A stretch of 64,000 bases of DNA from assembly GCA_008360975.2 (NCBI GenBank), contig CM039184.1:39605797-39669796 (forward strand), in the 5' to 3' direction. This DNA is from Lichenostomus cassidix. Lineage: Eukaryota > Chordata > Aves > Passeriformes > Meliphagidae. The notes under the pieces are model-generated. The model worked only from the letters and a program-made list of their open reading frames with translations, did not search any database and was not told where the DNA came from. This document shows positions 1-12,865 of the stretch, one piece after another (the stretch's first letter is position 1; each line of letters opens with the position of its first letter). The translations under genes were made by a program, and so were the position numbers.

Positions 1-1272
1 ATTCCTGTTCACTGAAGCACTATTAGAAGTATTTGTTTGCCTTTAACTTATCTTCAGAGATTTAAACAAAAGGCTCCTGGAACACTTATTACTTAACACT
101 TGATGTTTGCATTAACACAATAAGAGCTACAAAATACTACTGAAAGTCACTACTTAAGCATATAAACTTCTAATGTAAAGTTAACATTCATCCCCAGTTT
201 TGTTTTCCCTAGCTAGAAGATCCCATACAAAGACTCTTCCTCTTTCAAAAACTGCAGTTCAGCTAAAGGAAAGAAGCCGATTTTTGTGTAAAAACTTACA
301 GTTGGGCCACTCTTTTTCAAAGTTTAACCCAACCCTTTGGCCAGTGAACAATAAGTCACTTAACTCTAGCCCGATTTCATGTCTTTAGCCCCATTTTAAC
401 CCAGCACTCTTACCGAAGCCACTTAGCTACAATATAGTCAATCTTCTTTTGAAAGCAGCATGCTGATGTTTTTGTATCTTTACCAGAAGGTGGCCCTATT
501 CACATAGCTGTCTTAACTGCTACGAAAACAAGTTCAGTGCAATGAGGCATTTCACAACAGTTACTGACACCCGCACAAGACAAGCACACTTAGCTGCAGA
601 TACTAAAAGGCTGCTAAGCCAAGCCTTCACCAGAACTGCAGCTGCAACCAGGCTAAACCTAGTTTCCTAATCTCACAGTAAAGATGTTCTTCATGCAATT
701 TGATCCTGGGAAAGGGTACTCCAAATGAGTGAAGTTATGAAATAAACTTGTATAAGAGATCTATGCAGACAAAATAAACTACAAGCATAACCAAGACTTG
801 GACATTAGGTGATTAATCAAAATGGTTTCTACTTCCAAAACCTGGAGATCTCATATCTCTGTATCACCATAACCTTATCCTGTGAAAAGCTTACTGACAT
901 TTTGCTTCTCCCCCAGAACACATCTTATAGATTGGTCATACAGGGGAAAATGCAATTTTTCACAAAACCGAAGCCTACACAGGCTCTTCTTGAAATAAGG
1001 CTTTCTGGAATATTAGTCACAGTATATAATTATCATGTTATGCTTCACATGGGCAAGCCTTAACACTTGGATGTAGTGCTCAGTCTTGGACTATGTTAAT
1101 AAGCTTTCATTCTGTCATCATGGCATATCCACTTTTACATTTTGAGCATTGTGAAATACTATTAGCAAGTTGTTTATTTTTGTGTAAGCTTCAAGAGATA
1201 GTTAAGTATTTGGAAACTAATCCACCACAAGTAAATGGGATGAAAGCAGTCAAGCAGGTTAAACATTCTTAC
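1..1272 (-). other. ACSL1: ACSL1 intron 7, partial
   Basis: It starts with a GTAAG donor at 1272 and runs off the window. No sequence matching the expected next exon (the LGRANRR...PPAPEDL part of mammalian ACSL1) was found in it. Confidence 0.85.
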
Positions 1273-1451
1273 CTCTATTTCTCTCATGCTGAAGATTTCC
1301 ACGCCACACTTTTTGCCACGCTCCACAAGATCCACACCAAAAGGCTCCATGATCACAATCGTATTGAGTATTGGAGTTTCTCCCTTTTCCACACTGGTTA
1401 GCAGAAGTTTGGCCTTGTCAGGTTTGTCACAGAAAACCAATGACAAGTCAG
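1273..1451 (-). CDS. ACSL1: ACSL1 exon, residues 194-253
   Basis: This 179-nt exon has acceptor TTTCATCAG (1453-1452) and donor GTAAG (1272). The two leading bases complete Ala194, and 59 codons follow, ending in phase 0. The translation runs ADLSLVFCDKPDKAKLLLTS, then a more variable loop (VEKGETPILNTIVIMEPFG), then VDLVERGKKCGVEIFSMREIE. Mammalian ACSL1 has LSLVFVDKP-KAKLLL and LVERG-RCGVE at the same spacing. The next exon, expected to bring the conserved PEDLAVICFTSGTTG part, is not seen between 1 and 1272, so it lies outside the window. Confidence 0.97.
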
Positions 1452-1618
1452 CTGATGAAAAAGAACTATATTATCAACATGACAAGCTGAGTTTAGACTA
1501 GATCCATACATACTTCAGTATGTCACAATGGAAGACTTTTCTGAAGAAGGCTACAGTTCTGCCCTCAGTCAGCTCTGTCATCATATATTCAGTTGCTGAA
1601 CTACTGAAAGTGCCCTAC
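1452..1618 (-). other. ACSL1: ACSL1 intron 6 (167 nt)
   Basis: A short intron with GTAGGG donor and TTTCATCAG acceptor. Confidence 0.92.
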
Positions 1619-1718
1619 CTTTGTTCACAATGTATGTAATAGCTTCAGCTCCCAGTGTATCATAGAGTGGCACCACCACCATGGAGTATGCGTAGCACCC
1701 CTGTTCAATGATGACCCA
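1619..1718 (-). CDS. ACSL1: ACSL1 exon, residues 161-193
   Basis: This 100-nt exon has acceptor TTTGTGCAG (1720-1719) and donor GTAGGG (1618). It encodes WVIIEQGCYAYSMVVVPLYD and then TLGAEAITYIVNK, leaving one base for a split Ala codon. The WV-IEQGC and VPLYDTLG blocks are among the most conserved N-terminal segments of long-chain acyl-CoA synthetases and belong to the adenylate-forming superfamily core. Entry phase is 0 and exit phase 1, which fits the next exon exactly. The intron to the next exon is only 167 nt. Confidence 0.97.
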
Positions 1719-4700
1719 CTGCACAAAGAAGAGATGAAAGTCACTATGTTTTGCCTATTATAACTGACCTCCAAGAAAGACTCATATTTAAATCCTAACA
1801 AAGAAGTGAATAGGACAAGTTTTTCTAAAATGTAAGTGGCAGTTTGCATCATTTTTTCCCACTGAAGACCTACTCACTTTTTATCTGTGGAAGGAGAAAA
1901 AAAAACCAATAAAACAATAAGGAGCTAATAGGAATATAATATATATTATATATATATAATATACAATAATAAGGAGCTATAGGAAAGAATACAAATCAAT
2001 AAAATTCTACTTCATCCCTAAAAGTAATACTAAGTACTTTTGAAAAAAGCCATTAACATTAGAAAAGCCATTAAGTTTCTCCTAATTCACTGACTAACAA
2101 AAAGACTGAGCAAGAGTATGTATTTAATTGATTTTAGGTTATTGAGGCAGACAAAGCTTTCAATATTCAATATTACCATGAATCAGCGAAGGACTCACTT
2201 ATGTGTTGACACACATTAAATTTATATACACACAGTATTCTTATCCCTACATTACCTGCATCTCATTTGATGGTCAGACATGCAACATATGCAATTAAAG
2301 TCCTTTGGAAAGCCAGCCTCAGAAAGTTTCTCAACATTTCTCAACACTAACTATTCTTCTTTATAGGAATCTATAGTTGGTAATCAACTAGCTACACCAA
2401 AATGCAGATTAGCATGCAAGTCCTCAAATGGGAGCCTCCAGACATATGAAGAGGCCAGCCAAACTGGCACATTTCTGATTTTCCCACCAAAGAGTGACAA
2501 AAATTCTCAGTACCTTAAGTCAGTCCCAATGACAGGAAGAAAACAGCATGCATCTTTAAAAGTTACCAGAACTTACAATTCAACAAGGATTGCACTAACA
2601 AGGGTGTTTGTTTTCTTTCCCCTCCCCCAAACTATCACACTTTCCAGGCAGGACTAGCCAGCTACCTCATCCTCATATGATGACAAATTTAAACATGATT
2701 CAGCTGATTATTCCATAAAATATCTAATATAGAGACTGTGCTAAGGTTGCCAAATCTCAGTTTTGCAAACTCTTTATTAGGGGCCAGTTTCCCAAAGTAC
2801 TATATTGATTGAGACAGCATTAAGCACAGGAAATTTTTCTGACAGCATTCATTTAATGGGCAAGCTGTACACCTCGTGCCCAAAAACTTCTTATAAAACC
2901 AGTACAAGGCCATATAACAGGTAACTAGACCTTCATGAAGACATTACACATACTGGTAAATCTAAGCAGGCACATTTATAATAGCCAGGAAAGGGCCCAC
3001 TGAATAGTTCTTCCTAAACATTATCCTCCTGTACATGTAACATGGGGGCAGCTGTACTGCTGTTCAGCAGCCAGAAGTTTAGAGGTTATTTTAATAGGGT
3101 GGGGGTCTACTACTTCAAGACTTCAGAAGCTGCACACAGTGATAAAAGCTTCCTGTTGCAGCCTCCAACAACTCTCATGCATCATCATTCTCAATGGCAT
3201 GACCAGCACCTTTATTTTCTGGGCTAGCAGGACACTTCTTTCTATTTTGCTTCTAAAATTAAGAGTAAATATAAACATCAAACCCTGCCACTTGAGTTCT
3301 CTCAAAGCCCAACAAGCAACTAGTACTGAATATAGCCAACAGTCAGATTTTCAGTTTTTCTGACAAGGCTCTGATCTATTAGAGGAAACTGTATTTCATT
3401 ATTGTGTTTTTTTCTCAATCCAAAACAAAACTTTCTCCCTTCCAGAAGAGATGACTATTTTCCAGGAACTCAAAGAGAAAGCAATACTTTTATTTATAAA
3501 TCCAAGTTTGGTTTTTCCAGTGAATATTTAAGCAAGTAAGATGCTAGGATTTTCCCCAGTAGGGTATTTCCCCAGCAGTTGTTCCCTGAAATAACAAATG
3601 TGAATCACTTCACACAAAAAAATCTTCACATATTTTCCTGTCTGGATTAGTGATTATTTTTGGGATGTCACAATATCCATCCAGTTGTTTTGATCAGGGA
3701 AAATCCCAGATTTAAAATTGCTGGCTTAAACAAGTCTTTTCAGCTGATTTCTGACCCAACTCAAAGCAATGCAACTTAAGCATTTCATCTTTGTGATCCA
3801 AGAACAAACTTCCATGCTCTCCTCCAGAAAATTCACTAACCCAGCAGAGACTTTGCACCCAAAGATCTATAGAGAAACAACTCAAACCAGCACAACAAAA
3901 ACATCTGTCTCCCCTTTTTACTTCCAGTTCATCATGTTATATGCACAGGAAACTGAACTGTAGAGTCTGTAACTCCGTATTATTTAACAGCTTCCCAGTT
4001 GAATATATTCCAGCCTTTTTTATTACACAAATGTGTCTACAGCTGTTAGAATTCCAGCAGGAAAACCCAAGAGTTCACGAGTTTCTTGGGGTGTAGGTTG
4101 AGAGAGGAAGAAGGAAGCCAAAGTCACTTGTCACACAGCTTGCATTTTAGTGACAACAAGACACTGATAGAACTTCTAACCCTGTCAGAACTGTAGATGT
4201 CCTTTGATAATTGCAAACACAAAGGGGAGTGTTTAATCAAAAGCAACAGCACCCTTTTAAGACTGGGTGAGAACCAGTGCCCTGTCTTAATATAGGTTTA
4301 GATTGAAGTCGCTTAATGCAGCAAGTACTAGCCCAAGCTAAAACACAAAACCTAGGTTACAAAAATTCAGCCATAAAATAGATTTAATAAACAAGTCTAG
4401 ACAATACTTACTGAATATTTCACAATATTTTTAGAAAGGGGTACCTAGAACCACTTCTGGGTAAAAAAGGTTAGGCACTATCAACCTGAATATCCCCACT
4501 GTTGCCTCAGGTGATCATCTAACTATGTCAACTTCAGTCTTTCTACCCATTTTTATTAAAATAATTTCCAATTTTGGCCTTCAGCAGTAGTTTTCCCTCC
4601 CAGAATCTTTGTGCTCAGGGCCTCTGGCAGAAACAATTATTACCTGAAGCCATCTTTTTGTTCAAATATTTAATCACAAAGTGTTCTTTTGTGTTTTAAA

Positions 4701-5159
4701 GGTTTAAACACCTCCTTCTTGTCTCTTTCACCTATCTTGGTTCTCCAATGTTACTTTTTAAGAGAAACCAAGTAGTGTTTACATTAACTAAGAACTACAT
4801 TTACTTCCCATTAAGCAAGCCATTTCTATAACCTGGAAATAGAAGATAATTAGTTAAGTTCTTCTGAATTCCCTGATTATTTTTCTGCTCTCCAGCCTTC
4901 TGCATTTAGCTCTGGGAGCAAAAAACAAACAAAGAAACCAAACCGAAACACGACAATATAAGACACTAACCATGATGTCAACTACCTGTTTTAGCTAAAA
5001 GATGCCATGTCTGTGGCTCATGAGTCTACAATGTCAGCCTTTAGGATTTCCCTGACACCAAATGGGCTCTCAGTAGGAAAGTACAGCGCCAAGAGATAAA
5101 GGAGTGGGCCATTTCAGGAACAGCCAGATCACAAATACACAAAATGTCAGTTAAATTAC
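1719..5159 (-). other. ACSL1: ACSL1 intron 5 (3,441 nt)
   Basis: Donor GTAATT, acceptor TTTGTGCAG. It contains an AT microsatellite at about 1,930-1,965 flanked by two similar copies of an AATAAGGAGCTA-type sequence; otherwise it is unique. Confidence 0.9.
1929..1965. repeat. AT microsatellite with flanking duplication
   Basis: Imperfect (AT)n, flanked by near-copies of AATAAGGAGCTA(A)TAGGA at about 1,917-1,933 and 1,967-1,985. The arrangement suggests a local duplication with repeat expansion between the copies. Confidence 0.8.
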
Positions 5160-5261
5160 CTCAGGTCTGTTTTGTGAAAAGATTCCTATATACTGAACGT
5201 GAGATGGTTTGAAGCCTCGGTGGAGTAATGCAGAACCCACATACTCAGCTCTGTCTGAAGC
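5160..5261 (-). CDS. ACSL1: ACSL1 exon, residues 127-160
   Basis: This 102-nt exon, exactly 34 codons and phase 0 at both ends, has acceptor CCCCTCCAG (5263-5262) and donor GTAATT (5159). It encodes ASDRAEYVGSALLHRGFKP and then SHVQYIGIFSQNRPE. The mammalian equivalent has the same length and the same G-SAL...GFK...Q-IGIF-QNRPE frame. This part of acyl-CoA synthetases carries a helix and a beta strand of the first Rossmann-like subdomain. The residues at the exon start (ASDRAEY against VAELSEC in mammals) are unusually divergent compared with the flanking identity, but the reading frame is intact. Confidence 0.96.
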
Positions 5262-6533
5262 CTGGAGGGGCAAAAAAAGAGGGAGGACAAGAAAAATAAG
5301 AGCAAGCTCATAATCACAAACTCTCCTCAACAATTAATTGGTATGAATGAGAGAGAAATTTTATAGCCTATTTTGGATGCCCTCTGAGACTTGGATAACC
5401 TAAACATTGCAGTGCCATAACACTGCACTGATTGTAGTTACTACACTTACTCTCAATATGCAGCAGAAGAAACACTTGATCCAGTCAGACTTCAAAGTGT
5501 TATGTGTAAGTTTAAAAGTTCAGCACACATACACAGAAAAGGCTGTTTTGCCATACCTGTGTTAAACCCAAGAAGTGACCCTGGAATGATTAAACATGAT
5601 TTCTGCTTAATCACAAGCACTACATATGCCATCTTTCTACTTCATTCAGTGCCTACGGGAATAGCATTTCTCCCTTCAAAAAGCAGGAGAACAAGGAGGC
5701 AAAACCCAGCTATGTCTGTAAACAAAGCTTGGGAAGGTAATTTTCTAAATTCTTTCTATATAGCACATGACTTGAAACATGTTAGTCACATGACCCAAAC
5801 AGTAAAGCTTTAATAAAAGAGTTGCGCCTAACAAATTCCCAGCAAAGTCACCTTGGGAAAAAAGTGAGGTCTGCTACACACAGAAGGTATTTAATGACCA
5901 TGACAGTATGCAATAGGCAAGGTGTATGCAAATTTGAAGACCAACTGATTAATTCAGGAACAACGAAAGAATGCACAGCTGTAAGTGGAGATTTGCATAC
6001 AGATATTTTCAGGGATCAATAAGCAGCATGCTGCTAGTTAGAAGCAGATCTGTTAGCACCCTATACAACCATCATTCAGCACTATGGAGACAAGTTGTCA
6101 GGAAGCCCAAACAACATCTGTAGACAGAACTTCTCTGAGTGTAAAGTGAGCCTCTTGGAAGCAAGCACCTGAAGTAGTAGCAGTCTGAGCCCCTGAGCAC
6201 TACTTCAAAGCTGCAGCTCTTAAGAGGCAGTGCCCAAGTTCTAAACGATTCAGCACTGAGATGCTAAGGGCTGCCAAGATAAGTTTTATTTAAGAATTTT
6301 TTCGGGTTAAAAAAGCAAGCACAGGAGATGCTCTTTTTTTCTCTGCCTTGCACATATTCAAGGCTGTTGCTTTAACATACTGTGATAGGAACTAGAACCT
6401 TTCTGCAATAGTCTGCTACTACTTTAAAACATCTATAAATAATTCAGATTTATTATATCACATTACTGGATGTTGTATCAATGGTCTCAGCAAGCAAAAG
6501 CAAATTTAGCACCAAGTTAGAGAGACTACTTAC
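5262..6533 (-). other. ACSL1: ACSL1 intron 4 (1,272 nt)
   Basis: Donor GTAAGT, acceptor CCCCTCCAG. It is unique sequence with no repeats or reading frames of note. Confidence 0.9.
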
Positions 6534-6598
6534 ATCTTTATAGGAGATCCATTCATATGGCTGGTTTGGTTTTCTAAAACCTAGACATGGACCGTTAT
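6534..6598 (-). CDS. ACSL1: ACSL1 exon, residues 105-126
   Basis: This small 65-nt exon has acceptor TTTTTTAG (6600-6599) and donor GTAAGT (6533). With the base carried over from the previous exon it encodes 22 residues, NNGPCLGFRKPNQPYEWISY then KD. The QPYEW motif and GPCLG are hallmarks of the ACSL1/5/6 branch, where this stretch leads into the first helices of the N-terminal catalytic subdomain. It ends in phase 0. It could not be recognised on its own as a long reading frame; it was placed from the family alignment and the splice sites. Confidence 0.95.
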
Positions 6599-6964
6599 CT
6601 AAAAAAGATAAAAGTTACTCAAAATTTAACCCAAACTCCTCCGTCCTGACACCACTCTTGGTGTTAAGCCTCTAGATTCTCAGCAGACATCTTCAGATGA
6701 CAAATGGGGTTTTTTCAGGGGTGCAAGGAAGGAAGCTGGGAGGACATAGACCACAAGGTTGGTTTAGACCAAGGAACACAGCACTCACTTTATTCACACA
6801 ACTCTGTTTCATAACCTATCACTTAAATTTGTCTTCAAGAAAACTCACATCCAATACATTCATCGTATTGCCAGACAGATTCCCTATGCCCAGCTGCATT
6901 TCCAAAGAGCTCAAATATGTAGTTCTTGACATGTTTAAACTATTATCTTTCATTTTAGACTTAC
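6599..6964 (-). other. ACSL1: ACSL1 intron 3 (366 nt)
   Basis: Donor GTAAG, acceptor TTTTTTAG. Nothing else seen. Confidence 0.9.
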
Positions 6965-7082
6965 TTGATACTTGTAAGCCCCTTTGGAAAATCTCATAAG
7001 CTGTTCTCACATCATCATAGTAGTACATCATCAGTTCATCGCTGTTAAGGAGAGAGGACCTTCGAGCATGCTCACTGCTGCC
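6965..7082 (-). CDS. ACSL1: ACSL1 exon, residues 66-104
   Basis: This 118-nt exon is preceded by TTTTCTTAG (acceptor AG at 7084-7083) and followed by GTAAG (donor at 6964). It enters in phase 0 and leaves with one extra base. The translation has HARRSSLLNSDE, then MMYYYDDVRTAYEIFQRGL, matching the mammalian ARRSALLDSDE...YDDV...FQRG region at the start of the catalytic module. The first residues of the exon (GSSEH) and the tract around LMMYYYD are the more variable positions. The split codon completes as Asn with the first two bases of the exon at 6598. The neighbouring intron is only 366 nt. Confidence 0.95.
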
Positions 7083-8258
7083 CTAAGAAAATCAATGAGA
7101 AAGGTTAGACACACTTGTTGGCTATAAATGAATGGGAACTGCTTCAAGGAACATTCTTGAGAGAACTTGAGAACTAAGAAAGGTTTTCCAGCATATTGTT
7201 TCAAGAGTCAAACTGCTCCCTACATTACCAAAAACCTGTCAGGCAAAATCTGATTCCTCAGCTACCTCTGACAGCACAGAACAATTGAAAATAGTAAGGA
7301 CTGTCAAAGGGCATTTTGTCAGACACACTTTTTCTTGAAGAATATTTTACTCTGTTAGTGCAGTATATAGCATAATTAATTTCATCAAGCTTTCTAAATC
7401 CAGCCTCAGGGCTCTCTAGACAGAATACTAATGGTGCCATCCTGATCTACTTTTCTAATTAAGATTACAGAACATAATCAAACTTCAATATGTAGTTTCG
7501 AACCCGAAATGATTTTAAGCATGGTCACTAACATTCTAAACAAGCATTCTTGTAAGCAAAATATCATGTTCCCAAAAAAGAGTCCTTTAGTCCAATTAAA
7601 AGTTCTATCTCACAAAAAAGGGTTTCCTCCTGATTTATTTAAATGTAGTCAAGACAATACCATCTTGAGAATTAAAATCACCATTTTTCAGCTGGTGAGA
7701 ATTTACATAAGCTACAATTGGAAGTCAATACAAGAATTTAATTGTTCATTTTTAACACTGCCTTTTTTAGAGTGACTGATTGTAATAAAATGAGATTATT
7801 AAATCTGTAGCAATCAAGTTTCACAAATTGCAGTTATGCAATTACTATTGGGCCACAGCTGTTAATTAGTCCTGTTATGATGACAGACACCTACAAGCAA
7901 GTTCTTATCAGGAAGAGCCCAGCTGGGTAAACAGAGGGTCTTGAGTAAACACCATGTAAGATTTTCTCTCCATCAGCATAATCAATTTCTGGCTCTTTCA
8001 TAAAGTCAAACCCTATTCAAGCATAAATTTAGTTAGTCTATCATCCACAACTAAAACCTGTTCATATGTAGTCATAGGTTCTTCTCTACCATTGTTTTCT
8101 TTTCCTGTTTTCAAAGTATCCTGGAGGACCAGACATCACCTGTTCCATGCATAAGCTACACAAATACAGATTTACCTCCAGAAGATGCCATATTGACCAT
8201 GTCTATAGAAATCAGCTAGCACATTAAAGGCACAGAGATGAAAAAAAATATTTTTACA

Positions 8259-8283
8259 CTAAAACAAGTTTAACTTGTTTTAG
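8259..8283. repeat. Perfect palindrome, 12-bp arms, 1-nt spacer
   Basis: CTAAAACAAGTT, then T, then its exact reverse complement AACTTGTTTTAG. It lies in ACSL1 intron 2. It could form a small hairpin in RNA or a cruciform, or be a dimeric protein site; there is no direct evidence of function. Confidence 0.9.
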
Positions 8284-10368
8284 CAAAACACTATGAGTAA
8301 TGCAGTGCTTGCCACTCCTTTGACAGTAAGCAGAAACGTACACTGTGAACATGACCCAGAACAAGTTAATGAGTGGCTTACCTCTAAAAATTCATAACAT
8401 TAGAAATTCAAGAGTATACTTGCTCTCAGACCAACATAGACTCTACAGGAAATTAACAGATCACTAGTACATGTCTCTGCCCGGAAAGAAAAGCAAGACT
8501 GCTTGCTTTATTGCACTGGTTTCTCACATCTTGGATAATCAAGGTCATCTTCTAGATTTTCCCAGTGTTGCCTGTCTGGAGCTAATCTGAGAAAGATCAC
8601 ACAATGTAGTTTGTTACCATGGCCATGGGTAACATCAACAAGAGCAATGTATCACGTGCACTGTCTGATGTGCTACGGTTCCTACATCAGCTGAAATACA
8701 ATAGCCTAAGCCATTCCTCAGCAGAAGTCAAGATGTATTTGTTTCTCCTCATGTGGGCTACTACTGCTTTGTTTACATGCCCTATTACACATTACCACAA
8801 AAGCAGTTTTTTCAGGCCCTGAGGTACTAACCAAATTTGAAGATGAGTTATCAGACAGTACACTGCTTAGATACAGGACTGATAGATCTGAAAAAAGAGA
8901 AAGTCTACAACAAACTACCGTTGAAAGTTCCCATTAGTTCTAATGGGTTTTCAGTAAGGGGAAACATAACCAACTTACAGTTTTGCTTACTTTCCCCATA
9001 GTAAAGTAGAATTAACCGGTTTCTCAAATATAAGTTTTTCTGAAAAACACCCAGCTCCTTGTGTGAAGGCCATAAGTAGTTCAATGTTATTGATGCAGTG
9101 AAATACTCCCAAATACATTGAAGGTCAAACCACAAGCATAATGCAAGCTCTAAATAAACTCTACTAAGCAACAGAATTGGTCTTCACTTTGCTTGGGAGC
9201 AGCAAGAACTACTATTTTAAAAGCTTGTCCAAAGGGTCCTTATCCAGAATAAGGATCCAGAATGTTATCCAGAATGTTTGTGTAATATACGTGAAAGTTC
9301 TGTTTGCAGCAAACTTGTTTAAAAGTCCCTGGTCAATACAACCACCAAGTATCTAAATCCCAGGACTGAAATATCTGATGACTTCCCACAGGTTAGTTGA
9401 ACGGCATCTAATAGATCTGCCCAGTAAAAAGATTAGCAGTCAGAAGGGTTGCCAGTTTTAACAAAGTGTTCCTAAAGTAGGCAGGCAATGAAATATGATT
9501 AATGCAAGAACAGTTTGTAGTTATTTGTGTAAAGCAGCCCTTGCGGCAGCTCAGGGACTTGTAGGAAATTAACCCATTACACATCAAGTGCTGGTCATTA
9601 ACTAAAACCTTGGCATTGGTTAAAAATAGCAGCATCTGAAGGAAACAGATTTATTCCACAACAGGGCATATATTACTCCATCAATGCTTATTCAGGTCAT
9701 ATAAAGTAACTGCTTTTGTTCAAGCCATGAGTTTGCTTCATTTTGACAGAGGCTACTAAGGATTAGTGGTAATGTCAAAACACACTGTAGGCTCCATCAT
9801 GCCTCAGAGACAAGAGAAATTAACCTTTCCTTGAGATGGAAGGTATACTAGCAAGTGGTACTTAGGTCACCAACATACTTATTCGGAGCAGCAAGTAGTA
9901 TAAAGCAGAGTTTTCAAACCAGCCATATAATTTTAAGCATGCTTATCCCTAGGTAAGCATACAGCACCTAAAACTGATCATTCATAGGGAGACAAGGACA
10001 TGTCTAACCAAGTGATTCTTGTAAGATAAGGCATGCTAGAATTCTGGTAACATATCAGAGGAATGTAAGAAGGTTTAAAAAGTTTTCATGAGTTGAATAC
10101 TTCTCTCCATATTTGAATGTCTTTTCTTAAAAGAAAAAGCCAATCAAATCCAAAGTCTTACTCCAAAAAAATACTAATATCCTAATATTTATCTCTATGC
10201 TATTCTTCTACATGCTTTAGCATAAGTTGGGACTAATAAAAGTTTTTAAAGCAAGATTTAATCTATTTGACAGCCATACACCTGCACTCAAAAATCAATA
10301 GTCAAAGTTATTCGGCTCTCAGTCACCAGTGGAAAGAAAGAGCAATCTACAAGCAGACAGATCCAGAT

Positions 10369-10446
10369 GTGGATGACACATCCCTGGAAGTGTTCAAGGC
10401 CAGGCTGATAGGGGCTCTGAGCAACCTGGTCTAGTGCAAGGTGTAT
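10369..10446 (+). mobile_element. CR1 LINE fragment (near 3' end)
   Basis: This matches the CR1 3' region by its typical phrase, ATCCCTGGAAGTGTTCAAGG, followed by CCAGGCTGATAGGGGCT and GAGCAACCTGGTCTAGTG. It breaks off before the terminal repeat. It is inserted in intron 2 antisense to ACSL1. Confidence 0.85.
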
Positions 10447-12865
10447 TAAACCCTAATCCAGTCAATGACTTCACTTATTTCCTTGGCCTCTAACAAAATT
10501 AAGTCACAAGTAACAATTCTGTAGAAGCCTATTTCTAGTTCAAATTTCTTATTGTTAATGAAGTGGTATATTAGATAGTAAAATGGTAGTAAAGAGGCAT
10601 TGCCTTCTGTCATGTCTCTTTTGGAACAACTTCTCAGACCTTTTAATATTGCATTGTTTAGGCAGAAGAAAAATGTTAAAACAATTTGAGAGCATTATTT
10701 GATTTTGTTTCCTGTAAAAGTGACAATCCATCTTAACACAAACATAAGAAAATGTAGAATGAAAGAAAAAGAAGATAAGAAAATGGAGTATGAGAAGTTA
10801 AATCCCAACAAAATGTAGTGATAACCTGAATCGTGAGCAGTGTATTAAAGCCTTGCCACTGTTATAAGAGTAACAATTCCAACAGATACTTCAAATTTGA
10901 TTTAAAAGATACATTCTCATTTGATTACAGTTTAAACATTATTAATAATTCAGATACAGCCCTTAATACAAACAAATTGGGTAGACCTTTCTCATTTCAA
11001 GATGTTCTCTAAGATTGAGCTCTTTTATCACCACATGGTAACACACTCAGGTGTTTTTCATTTAGGTCTTACTACTATTCAGCTTTCCCACTAAAATGTG
11101 TTTTCTAAAGAGGCATTGAAAAATAATGCTGTTATACCTATCTTGCTCTGATCAGAGAGCCAATTAGTATAATTGGATCAATGATGCATTAAGTAGCTTA
11201 GTGAAGTCTCATACCAAACAATGATTTCAATCTCAGTATCCAGCAGTGACAAGCAATTTAGCTTGAAGAAGTAAAGGCAGTGAACTCACACTGCTGTCAA
11301 GAGTCTCAAGCAAATAAGCCTTTGTCATGGGGTCCGTGGACAGCTAAAAGCTACTGTTTTAGCATCTTATGCAATGCCCCTCCCCAGTCTGCTGAAGTGT
11401 ATACTGACTAATGAAGGCCTCCACAGCCATAAAACTTTCACTGCTAGTTTATTCCAGCAACCAAGATGTGCTGGTTTACAAGACTCTTCTACCCATTTCT
11501 ATGTGTCTGCAGTCAGAATTAGAAAAGCACATCATGAGAAGTAAGATCTAACTTCTAGACCCTTACTCTACACGTGTTGCTGGGAAAGAAGTGCCTTTGG
11601 CAATTACCACATTGCAAGTGCCTATTTTTGTTTCCCTTTTGTGTACTTCTAGTAGCAGATCACTATTTGCTACAGTAACATGATGTATCAGTAAACTTGC
11701 TGAATGCCATACTGAAAAGACTAGGAAATAAACTTGTGAATGGAGGGGCCAACTAATGTGTCATTCTTCAATCTCAGTATTATGAAACATTAAAAACAGT
11801 GCCAAATTTGACAGTATGACAGGAGTTTGCTAAAGTTCATGAAGCTGACCTACTGTAAATTTCAAACTGCTCTGCCACATTTGTTTATATCAGTTTGTAG
11901 TCTGATATAAACATAGGAATCATGTTAATTCATTTGATACAGGACAACTTGATACAGTCTATCCATACAGAAGAATATAGTGTTAAGGGAAACTTTAGTT
12001 CCAAGCATATGTATAAAAAACATCCATAGTGGTAGTTTCTGACTATCATGAGTACAGGAAGAAGCTGTCAACTTTACAAGCCTACATTTTATAAGTATCT
12101 CCCTTAAACATCTCAACCTTCCAAAACTGTCTCCTTCCTTCAAAAGGAGAAAATAACTTGTCTAACCTGAAGAAAAAGAAGTACTCTTGAAACAGTAAGT
12201 ATTTGACTCTGTAGTGAGCAGAAGAATCAATAAACCCCAACTCCCAGAAACACCAGCCTTGCAATCTGTTGTCTATATCTGCTTACAAAGCAACATCTTC
12301 TCCCAGTCATATTCTTTCCACATTTGACTTCACTTTTAAAAAGTCACCATCTAACAGTAACTCTGCTTCTAAACAGCATGAGAAAAAAGCTAAGCTAACA
12401 TATCCAGAATTTAGCAGGTGGTTGGTTTAATTTCAACTTACTCTATCGGATCTCTTGGCAGACTAATATTTCTTTCCACAGATCATCTGAGGACAATTAG
12501 TACCCTCTTCATGCTTGTAACACAATATAAAGTCTCATGTGTCAGCTATTATACACTAAAAATATCAGAAGAGTATTAGCCTAATCAGTATATACCAGCA
12601 TACATACTCTAACCCCAAGACCTAATTTAATAGGTCATCACGTGGCCAGGAATTGAAAACTACACTGTGCCAATTCTAACATGAACAAGTTTTGTCACTG
12701 GTGAGATCAGAAGCTCAGTTGTCTCAGCAGAGTCTTTTTCTCCCGTGACACTTATTTCCACAGGTTTAGAAACACCCTAATGTAAATCAAGTGTTTGGTC
12801 TCTCTCAATACTGCATTTAGGGTTCAAATTTCAGCAAAATACAGCATCCATCAAGTGACACTTAC

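Larger units (their letters stand above)
7083..12865 (-). other. ACSL1: ACSL1 intron 2 (5,783 nt)
   Basis: GTAAG donor and TTTTCTTAG acceptor. The contents are mostly unique sequence with a perfect palindrome at 8,259-8,283, a triple short repeat TCCAGAAT at 9,243-9,275 and a small CR1 piece at 10,369-10,446. No other feature can be supported. Confidence 0.85.

Noticed and set aside
7496..7507. tRNA B-box-like word GGGTTCGAAAC on the minus strand
   Set aside because: No A box at the right distance and no cloverleaf can be drawn around it.
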